Origin: Sarcocystis neurona
Lineage: Eukaryota; Apicomplexa; Conoidasida; Eucoccidiorida; Sarcocystidae
Length of the DNA stretch: 64,000 bases
Reading direction: 5' to 3'
Assembly (NCBI GenBank): GCA_000727475.1
Contig: KL647300.1
Coordinates: forward strand, 1,482,833 to 1,546,832
This document shows, one piece after another, positions 60,501 through 64,000 of the stretch (position 1 is the first letter of the stretch; every line of letters begins with the position of its first letter). The translations under genes were made by a program, and so were the position numbers. The notes below the pieces were generated by a model. It worked only from the letters and a program-made list of their open reading frames with translations. It made no database searches and had not been told where the DNA came from.

Positions 60501-63500
60501 CAGCAGGATCACCCGCGCCAGCAGCAGCAGCGCTCCACCTGCAGCAGTGGCAGCAACAGCGCAGCAGCAGCAACAGCAAACAGCAGCAGCAACACCACAC
60601 AGCAGGAGCAAACAGCCGCAGCAGCAGCCGTGTCTTACCTGCTTGTTGTTGTGTGTCCGACGTAATCTGGCTGCCTGATTCTCGTGCTTTTAGTGTTGCC
60701 TCTCGTTCTTGACTAGTCCGTGCTGCTCCTCCTGCTGCTGCTGCAGCACGGGTTCCCTCTTCGCTCTGCAAAGAGTCTGTGGGGTTTCTGCTGCTCCCGT
60801 GGGGGACGTCAGTCATCGCCGCATCCCCCGCAGCACCAACAGCAGCAGTGGCGCCGGCAGAGGCGCTTGCAGCCGGGGCGTCTGCAGCAACGTTCCTAAG
60901 GGACTCGGAGGGGAGGGGCGACGCTGCAAGGGGAGGGGATGTACTCAGTACGTAGCTATCCACTTGAGGAACAGCAGCAGCAGGCGCGACAGCAGCAGCA
61001 GCGGTAGCAGTGATAGCGGCAGACGGAGCGACAGCGGAAGCGGTTGCGTCGTCGACAGCAGCAGCAATTCCAGCTTCACTTGCTGCAGCAGCAGCCGCTT
61101 CTGGGCATGCAGGAAAAGTTGCACCGTTCATGAGGTTTGCACCTTCTCCGCTGCTGCTGCTCTCCCCGAGCAGACAATTTTCAACAGCAGTCTCGGGTAC
61201 GTCCCCTACCCCCTGCTGCAGATGCTGCTGCTGCTGCAGCCCCTCCTCCGGGCTGTTTCGTTGATGCTGCTTCAGGCGTGCGTGCGCCGTCTCGAGCGCT
61301 GTCTCCTGCCCCCCGAGGGGAGAGAACACCAGTGCCACAGCAGAATCTTCTGCCGATGCTGCAGTGGTGGCTGCTGCAGGCCCGGGGCTGCTGCTACTGC
61401 CAGCAAGTCCCTTGGTCCAACTCAGAGAAGCCGGTGAAGCAGGAGGAAGCTTCTTTCTATGAACTGCCTGCTGCTGCTCCGTCTCACGCACCGAGCTCGC
61501 TGCCCCCGCAGCAGCCGCAGAGGAAGACGGAGCCAGAGCAGCAGCACCTCGACGTCCCCCTCGGCTGCTGCTGCTGCTGCCGTCAAACTCCGTTGACGAC
61601 GACCGGCACGCTGAGGCAGCAGCGGAAGCAGCAGCACCCGACCCTCCACCTGCAGCAGCACCCGACCCTCCACCTGCAGCAGCACCCGACCCTCCACCTG
61701 CAGCAGCACCACCTACACGAGGCGAAGCAAGAGGTAATGCTGCTGACTGCGCCCCCACTGCTCCTGCTGCTGCAGTGCCAGGCGTCGCTGTTGCTGCTGC
61801 CACAGACAACGCGGCTCCTCCTCCTCCGCCTGCTGCCGCCGGACCTCCCGCTGCTGCAGCCATCGCCATCTCGGCCTCCAGCAGCCGCTGCCTTTTGTAC
61901 GCATGCGCCCGGATCGCTGCTTCTCTTCGGGTCACCAGACGCCGATGCCGCGCGCTGTCTCGGCACAAGGCGTCGACATCCATGCTGCAGGCATGCGTCG
62001 CAGCACAGCAGCAGCAGCAGTGCAACAAGAAGCAGCAGCAATAGCAGCAGCCGCAGTACCGTGAGAACCAGTGGCAGCAGCATCATCAGTAGCACCAGTA
62101 ACAGCAGCAGAAGCGACAGCAGCAACAGGAGTAGCAGTAGCGGCAGCAGCACAAGAAGCAACACGAGTAGCAGCTGAATCAGTGGCAGTGGCAGCAGTCG
62201 CAGTACCATGAGCACCAGTAGCAGTAGCAGCTGCAGCAACAGGAGTGGCAGGAGCGGCAGCAGCAGTAACACGAATAGCAGCAGCAGCAGAAGCAGTAGC
62301 AGCGGCAGCAGTAGAAGCAGGAGCAGCAGCCGTGGCACCAGCAGCAGCAGCTGCTGCAGGAGCGGCAACACCAAGAAACAGCAGTCCCAGTAGTAGCGAG
62401 CCAGTGTGGGAGGAGCTACCGCAGAAACGTAGGGACCAGCAGCAGCGGGAGCAGCAGCGCGAGGCGGCTCTTGACGCACTGTGGCCGGCCTCACATGTAC
62501 CAACCGCGTACCTGACGGTAGCTTTCCTTTGATGAGCAGGAGTGATGCAGCTGCCGTGGAAAACCCGTTCGCACCGACAACACTGCAGACCCCAGTAGAC
62601 GGCAGTGATGCTCTCTTCCACTGCCGTCCCCCGCTGTCCACGCTGCTGCTGCCGACGCTGCTGCTGTAGATGCTGGTGAAGCAGCAGCTGCTGCGTCCGT
62701 TCCTCCTCGGCAGCACATCCGGCATCAGCACCCGTTCCACCGACCCCCAACAGCAGCGCCTTCAGCGCCTCCTCCGACCACCTCCTCTCTGCATTGCCTT
62801 CGTGCAGCTGCTGGTCTTGCGCTTCTTGCTGCTGCTGCTGCTCACTGTCCTGATCTCGCTCCTGCTCTTTTGAGACGTCGCGTTGCTGCTGCTGCTGCTG
62901 CAACAGCAAGGGGTGGGAGGGCGTCGCAGCCGCTTCTCTGAAGGCGGTGGGGTGTGCTGCAAGATCTGCAGCAGCGGCAGGGGCCCGAGGAGGAGGAGGG
63001 GGAAGGGGAGGAGAAGAAGGACGAGCAAAAGCAGTCGCACTATGCGGGAATGCTGCGACGGGTCGGGAACCGTAAGCAGACTCCTCTTCCCCTCCAGCGG
63101 CAGCAACAGCGTCAATCGGGAGAGGTGGCCGAGCCGCCTGCAGCCCACGCAGATCCGCAGCAGCACACCGCGCAGCCAGTACCGAGTACACTGCTGCTGC
63201 AGCAGCTGTCTGCTGCTGTGGCAGATGCGCAGGTCGCAGTAGCACAGCAACCGGCCGGCAGCACGTCCGGCAAAGAGGGTACTTCGGCAAAGAATCTGCA
63301 GCAGGAGTGTCAGCAACGCTGGACAAAGGGGCATCAACTCCATCAGCAGCTGCAGCCGCATGCGCGCGTCCACCGTCGGCAGCAGCCGACGCTCCGGCAC
63401 CTTCAGCAGCAGACTCCTGTACCAGAAGCGTACGAGGGCTTCGATAAGCGTCGCTAGCGTTTGACACGGGCCTCGTCTGCCTGGCAGAAATTTGTTTATG

Positions 63501-64000
63501 GCTCTTCACTCCCTCTGTCGCTGCCTCCTCCGGCGCAGGAGCAAGCAGCAGCTCCTCCTCTTGCCGGTCCTCTTCGTCCGGCGCTCTCTCTTCCTGTGTC
63601 TGCTGCTGCTGCTGCGGCTGTTGCTGCGTGTGGCAGAGGTGTTGCGGCGTGAGAGGCAGTTGCTTCGGGGGAGACAGAGGAGACGGCCTGTGCCAGACCC
63701 TCTTGGAGGAGACGAGACGGATGATATCATGCGCAGCAGAGAACCAACCGCGGTGCTGCGCATCCGGGGAAAAGGGCAGCTGGTCCCCACAGCAGTCCAA
63801 CGGAGGCGCACTCTGCGGAGTTCTGGCCACTTCTCTTCCTGCCTTGTCGAGCAGAAAATGGACGAAAAACATTCGAAATTTTGGGTAGAAAAATTTGATA
63901 ACTCCCTCGCCCCAATCCCACGTGCTCCGCTGCTTCTCCTCCTTCCAGCTCCGCACAACTCGAACTCGCCGACCTACATACGAAAACCCTGCACCCAAGC
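24334..64000 (-). CDS. Giant SET1/MLL (KMT2)-type histone H3 lysine-4 methyltransferase, at least 14 exons, 5' end beyond the window
   Basis: Nuclear chromatin enzyme expected to methylate H3K4 within a COMPASS-like complex. Reading 5' to 3' (falling coordinates): Tudor-like segment (about 63850-63990), split PHD (62525-63295), PHD cluster (58965-55261), bromodomain (about 54690-55245), double PHD (51415-51895), Gln-rich exons (42.8-48.8 kb), Cys-rich block (40935-41690), extended PHD (35995-36715), FYRN (32890-33010), FYRC (31385-32640), SET (27790-24370) and post-SET with stop at 24334. About 25.9 kb is coding, some 8,600 residues. Eleven introns have GT/AG sites whose phases match on both sides, and several split codons restore PHD cysteine spacing, which argues for one transcript. 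The junctions near 41.8-42.8 kb and 39.5-40.6 kb are not pinned. MLL is the best structural comparison; the Tudor-like start also recalls plant ATX proteins. Two adjacent genes cannot be fully excluded. Confidence 0.82.
24517..26308 (-). other. Methyltransferase intron M/N inside the SET domain
   Basis: The donor is GTAATT and the acceptor is GCATGCGGTGCGCAG. It has TA/CA microsatellite at 24940-24975 and 25580-26060, a degenerate repeat around ATATCGCACAGCAG at 25530-25680, and CAG-rich plus strand at 24530-24780. No gene is recognised. Confidence 0.88.
26309..26533 (-). CDS. Methyltransferase exon M: SET domain core
   Basis: It encodes PVIEYVGEVIRNCVSDIRE, a short Ala/Asp-rich insert of about 25 residues in the SET-I region, CYMFRLDEHSVVDATKAGN, and LSRFINHSCE. 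The RFINHSC element forms the pseudoknot with the next exon. Both splice sites are in phase 0 and the joined protein reads NHSCE-PNC, exactly the family consensus. Confidence 0.95.
26534..27667 (-). other. Methyltransferase intron L/M inside the SET domain
   Basis: The donor is GTAAAG and the acceptor is TTTTCGCTGCTGCAG. It has TA/CA microsatellite at 27415-27620 and CAG-rich plus strand at 26570-27100. No gene is seen. Confidence 0.85.
27668..28276 (-). CDS. Methyltransferase exon L: start of the SET domain
   Basis: It opens AATELMNCGDTRASSSEAG and runs through Ser/Gly/Ala linker. It then reads MQYRYLQSVNVEDRLSVRSS and RIHGQGLFADVALAQGE (27669-27790). The motif R-x-I-H-G-x-G-L-F is the S-adenosylmethionine-binding start of SET1/MLL SET domains. 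The donor GAG|GTAAAG is in phase 0. Confidence 0.92.
28277..29992 (-). other. Methyltransferase intron K/L, TA-rich with a recurring block
   Basis: The donor is GTGTGG and the acceptor is TGTGCACATGCAG. From 28390 to 29990 it is dense TA/CA microsatellite. The word CATAACGTCCGT recurs at about 28873, 28982 and 29064 with similar flanks, so a degenerate tandem unit of about 80-110 bp is present. The stretch 29270-29560 is ordinary sequence without a recognised domain. Confidence 0.7.
29993..30407 (-). CDS. Methyltransferase exon K: linker between FYRC and SET
   Basis: It starts by completing an Arg codon and reads WQRHWPKRPRGSL, then Ala/Gly-rich sequence, VPVDLRGQQSGGVCDEMHAA, and ends GRIPCVEDVESLMTCSLNRI plus SEK. 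The donor AAG|GTGTGG is weak but in phase 0 with the next exon. Its place between FYRC and SET is by context. Confidence 0.65.
30408..31324 (-). other. Methyltransferase intron J/K
   Basis: The donor is GTATGA and the acceptor is GGGGCGCACAG. The plus strand is CAG/ACA-rich from 30420 to 31300. No domain is seen in the overlapping open frames. Confidence 0.72.
31325..39486 (-). CDS. Methyltransferase exon J: 8.2-kb exon with extended PHD, FYRN and FYRC
   Basis: One uninterrupted frame of about 2,720 codons. A Gln/Ser/Ala-rich first part leads to the extended PHD: HCALCGHPGD (36690-36715), CCWVHKECIAWSVDP (36495-36545), then CCWCGRLGASVYCSAENC and VHLACAFYAAF (35990-36110). A long linker follows. 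FYRN is at 32890-33010 (RYGGLIVLNVGEP, YDGDEYVYPLGFVAVRRFW). FYRC is spread over 32640-31385: YVCSISLRDGRPYFVIDW, an insert of about 350 residues, then ETFFGLDSPYVVDRLKEKLL. These pairs are typical of MLL, ATX and TBRG1-type proteins. The exon ends ASHRML plus AG|GTATGA, phase 2. Confidence 0.87.
39487..40647 (-). other. Methyltransferase intron I/J (3' boundary approximate)
   Basis: The donor is GTAAGA. The acceptor is either CTGCTGCTGCAG before 39486, which keeps phase 0, or GGCTGCAG before 39518, which does not. The plus strand is CAG-rich throughout (39560-40610). A small extra exon cannot be excluded. Confidence 0.55.
40648..41790 (-). CDS. Methyltransferase exon I: Cys-rich, possible zinc-binding block (5' boundary uncertain)
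   Basis: It encodes SCVACCCFVPGG then RCCGCCCSDCEKGEKSHCC (41575-41690), a Ser/Ala/Gln insert, LLRCGFCGRFELLSHRDLP (41270-41335), a Ser-rich insert and LQGVCSSCL (40935-40970). The paired Cys residues suggest one or more PHD-like or treble-clef zinc sites broken by inserts, but no family is named with confidence. It ends MIVALAKAGLI and PPNRSYLLS at the donor TCC|GTAAGA (40648/40647). Confidence 0.6.
41791..42789 (-). other. Methyltransferase intron H/I (boundaries approximate)
   Basis: The plus strand is almost continuously CAG/GCA-type triplet from 41840 to 42720, so the pre-mRNA reads CTG/TGC. No domain is recognisable in any frame. Candidate acceptors are GGGGCTGCAG near 41793 and GCACCTGCAG near 41775. 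The phase match with the donor is unresolved. Confidence 0.5.
42790..44621 (-). CDS. Methyltransferase exon H: Gln-rich, with LQQQH minisatellite (3' boundary uncertain)
   Basis: It opens ELLLRCVLQQQQRQQQ in phase 0 and runs as Gln-rich sequence with the pentapeptide repeat LQQQH. Ala/Pro-rich sequence with occasional ordinary stretches follows, e.g. PLWQAALEKSKLLQQQLHAS (about 43090-43140) and GFPWSWKQQDLQALQQQLQQ. It ends near FYKRPRATRTRW at 42790-42830, where GTGTGTGA could be the donor. The frame stays open to 42531, so the end may be lower. Confidence 0.6.
44148..44390 (-). repeat. 15-bp coding minisatellite, unit LQQQH
   Basis: About 16 copies of CATCTGCAGCAGCAG (coding strand), with Leu-Gln-Gln-Gln-His periodicity. 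Variants using CAA for CAG cluster together (44165-44225), while the block at 44275-44370 is nearly identical copy to copy, pointing to recent expansion there. Confidence 0.85.
44622..45551 (-). other. Methyltransferase intron G/H
   Basis: The donor is GTGAGA and the acceptor is TGTTGTTGTTGTAG, an uncommon TAG acceptor after a TTG array. It is mostly TA/CA microsatellite (44690-45230) plus ordinary sequence. No gene was recognised. Confidence 0.68.
45552..48829 (-). CDS. Methyltransferase exon G: about 1,090-residue glutamine-rich region
   Basis: This exon begins AREAGEALPCFQGSTPTD, has a Pro/Ala-rich start, and is then dominated by Gln with Leu and His. The 3' third (45552-46140) is almost pure Gln/Leu/His with 15-18-bp units such as CTGCAGCACCAGCAACAA on the coding strand. 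No domain is seen; such regions can act as transcriptional activation or phase-separating segments, which is only inference. It joins exon F with matching phase and ends CAGGCG|GTGAGA in phase 0. Confidence 0.72.
48830..49931 (-). other. Methyltransferase intron F/G
   Basis: The donor is GTAAGG and the acceptor is GTGCCCCTGCAG. It holds TA/GA-rich microsatellite at 48950-49280 and a 15-bp tandem CAG-type array at about 49465-49620 (units CAGCAGCAGCACCGA and CAGCAGCAGCAGCGA on the plus strand). The ends match in phase (1 base plus 2 bases). Confidence 0.78.
49465..49625. repeat. 15-bp CAG-type tandem array in intron
   Basis: Units of CAGCAGCAGCACCGA change to CAGCAGCAGCAGCGA and then to irregular CAG. 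It lies inside intron F/G and shows the CTG orientation on the coding strand. Confidence 0.75.
49932..55273 (-). CDS. Methyltransferase exon F: bromodomain, long basic linker, double PHD
   Basis: A 5.3-kb exon. After the PHD ending CPVCRGG comes a bromodomain: KYKRLLDQLIASD, RVVRRPMDLTTMRQKLQRGEY, an insert of about 80 Gly/Ser-rich residues, then LLDDLQLLFHNARTVNMPNT, with the acetyl-lysine-binding Asn in the expected place (about 54690-55245). A Pro/Ser/Ala/Arg-rich linker follows. Next is a double PHD: CALCG, GCPDCGECFHSFCVGM (about 51790-51880), CPRCSSCSVCMQ (51600-51665) and YRCTTCGAAAHADCVWG (51415-51470). Near the 3' end, FGWKPQAVAALLGRRVEWIF and DEDAFNVLQWCYHK look like a small helical domain of unknown family. 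The donor is GTAAGG at 49931, phase 1. Confidence 0.86.
55274..55791 (-). other. Methyltransferase intron E/F
   Basis: The donor is GTATAC and the acceptor is CGTGGTCGCAG. It is TA/CA-rich with repeated CATAACATATATG-like words at 55490-55640. No exon is seen. Confidence 0.78.
55792..56286 (-). CDS. Methyltransferase exon E: PHD 2 end and PHD 3
   Basis: It encodes CHYAIDAGQYCPICMRVW (about 56230-56286), about 90 Ser/Ala-rich inserted residues, then WVLCDGCRLWVHTACDGLS (about 55830-55890). The latter is a near-textbook PHD core with Cys-x2-Cys-x4-His-x2-Cys. It ends SRDVLY plus the split Arg codon AG|A, and exon F opens CPVCRGG, giving the final Cys pair. This exact continuation supports the splice. 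Confidence 0.88.
56287..56991 (-). other. Methyltransferase intron D/E
   Basis: The donor is GTAAGG and the acceptor is TTGCTGCTCCAG. It is CAG-rich on the plus strand near 56300-56450; 56470-56980 is mixed sequence with no repeats and no recognised domain. Confidence 0.75.
56992..57119 (-). CDS. Methyltransferase exon D: end of PHD 1, start of PHD 2
   Basis: A 128-base exon encoding VPELHPVATFRCDACTRC, SSCGYVDLYWPEYANWDIRF and QRCS. The last Cys pair of PHD 1 doubles as the lead into the next finger, as in the tandem PHDs of MLL. It ends in phase 2 at GTAAGG; the split codon AC|G continues as Thr-Cys-His in exon E, restoring the Cys-x2-Cys-His pattern. Confidence 0.85.
57120..58664 (-). other. 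Methyltransferase intron C/D with long inverted repeat
   Basis: The donor is GTAATC and the acceptor is TCGGTGTTGCAG. Positions 57850-58500 are TA/CA microsatellite containing a large inverted repeat (listed separately). Positions 57120-57720 are CAG-rich on the plus strand. The overlapping Tyr/Ile/His frames on both strands are repeat artefacts. Confidence 0.78.
58071..58364. repeat. Imperfect long inverted repeat, arms about 85-95 bp
   Basis: The left arm, about 58071-58164, contains ACAGGCATATCTGTGTGTAC and then ATTGACGTACATACATACGT. The right arm, about 58281-58364, contains the reverse complement of both blocks in reverse order with a few indels. The spacer is about 115 bp and GC-richer, centred on CTGCAGCTGCACG. 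As RNA this could fold into a long hairpin inside the intron. Confidence 0.8.
58665..59957 (-). CDS. Methyltransferase exon C: unnamed aromatic segment and first half of PHD 1
   Basis: It starts ERGLLPLCAYYDD and CCVALWAFDASRQ, a compact hydrophobic segment of unknown family (59870-59957). Ser-rich linker follows, with a second possible piece FYVKRFPLAACGG (about 59720-59760). Near the 3' end lies WVCEDCALCRYCGE (58915-58965), about 55 Ser/Gly/Gln-rich residues, then VVNCYGCNMFAHGACCYPP (58666-58725). The Cys-x2-Cys-x2-Cys spacing and the Cys-x2-Cys-x4-His-x2-Cys spacing are PHD signatures. The donor is CCCCG|GTAATC, phase 0. Confidence 0.8.
59958..60638 (-). other. Methyltransferase intron B/C
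   Basis: The donor is GTAAGA and the acceptor is TGACTGCAG. It has TA microsatellite at 60312-60360 and CAG/CAA arrays on the plus strand at about 59965-60200 and 60490-60640. Nothing else was recognised. Confidence 0.72.
60639..61984 (-). CDS. Methyltransferase exon B: basic helix then Ala/Gly-rich linker
   Basis: It begins by completing a Ser codon, then MDVDALCRDSARHRRL and REAAIRAHAYKRQRLLEAEM, an Arg-rich helix that may supply the end of the PHD begun in exon A. The rest is low-complexity Ala/Gly/Ser with a 24-bp tandem repeat (61638-61712) and acidic stretches. The donor is GCAG|GTAAGA at 60639/60638, phase 1, which pairs with the two-base remainder at 59957. Confidence 0.72.
61638..61712 (-). 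repeat. 24-bp coding tandem repeat, three copies
   Basis: The plus-strand unit CACCCGACCCTCCACCTG plus CAGCAG repeats three times almost perfectly, giving Ala-Ala-Ala-Gly-Gly-Gly-Ser-Gly in exon B of the methyltransferase. Confidence 0.85.
61985..62511 (-). other. Methyltransferase intron A/B
   Basis: The donor is GTACGC and the acceptor is CATGCCTGCAG. On the plus strand it is dominated by CAG/AGT-type triplets (62010-62400), so the pre-mRNA reads CTG/GCT. No exon is seen. Confidence 0.72.
62512..64000 (-). CDS. Methyltransferase exon A: Tudor-like segment and first part of a split PHD finger
   Basis: The frame is open at the right edge; an acceptor-like GGGTGCAG lies at the very edge, so the exon may begin near 63990. 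It encodes YVGRRVRVVRSW and WGEGVIKFFYPKFRMFFVHF, a beta-rich pattern like a Tudor/Agenet barrel. A Gln/Glu-rich stretch follows, then PLCRTCCRP (63260-63295). About 215 inserted residues separate this from QCCRCERVFHGSC (62570-62610), the Cys-x2-Cys-x4-His-x2-Cys half of a PHD. The donor is GTACGC at 62511, phase 2. Domain calls here are by pattern only. Confidence 0.7.

Noticed and set aside
1..64000. tRNA, rRNA, telomeric repeat, transposon or CRISPR elements
   Set aside because: I looked for tRNA-like cloverleafs, TTTAGGG-type telomere arrays, and transposase or reverse transcriptase motifs, and saw none. CRISPR is not expected in this organism.

Overview
This window looks like nuclear DNA of a coccidian apicomplexan, almost certainly an Eimeria species. 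Eimeria genomes are known for CAG/CTG trinucleotide repeats that translate into homopolymeric runs of Gln, Ala, Ser and Leu. Both coding and non-coding parts here are saturated with such repeats, and TA/CA microsatellites fill the introns. Because CAG and CTG arrays contain no stop codon in any frame, most long open frames here are shadows. I accepted genes only where conserved family motifs, splice sites and matching intron phases agree. The species was not determined.

Layout. (1) Positions 1-10186, minus strand: a two-exon ABCF-family ATPase (GCN20/EF3-like, twin ABC domains, no membrane domain). It is cut by the left edge at its 3' end and has a signal-peptide-like N-terminus. (2) 10187-13126: a repeat-rich spacer between divergent genes. 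(3) 13140-19753, plus strand: a two-exon glutathione synthetase of the eukaryotic type, grown to about 1,799 residues against about 474 in human. (4) 19754-24333: a spacer between convergent genes, strikingly free of CAG repeats, with a few open stretches that I cannot identify. (5) 24334 to beyond 64000, minus strand: what appears to be one gene of about 40 kb encoding a SET1/MLL (KMT2)-type histone H3K4 methyltransferase. Its order from the N-terminal side is Tudor-like segment, split PHD finger, PHD cluster, bromodomain, double PHD, Gln-rich exons, Cys-rich block, extended PHD, FYRN, FYRC, SET and post-SET. From the bromodomain onward this repeats the order of animal MLL. At least 14 exons and about 8,600 codons lie in the window, and the N-terminus lies beyond the right edge. 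Eleven of the 13 introns have splice sites placed with matching phase. The two junctions flanking the exon near 40.6-41.8 kb remain uncertain.

The three genes have unrelated roles: translation-type ATPase, redox metabolism and chromatin. Nothing suggests an operon or mobile element. What they share is architecture. Conserved folds are kept intact residue by residue, but are pulled apart by hundreds of low-complexity residues inserted at loops. In addition, intronic CAG/CTG repeats mostly read CTG on the coding strand, and many 3' splice sites sit in CTG-rich DNA that ends in CTGCAG.
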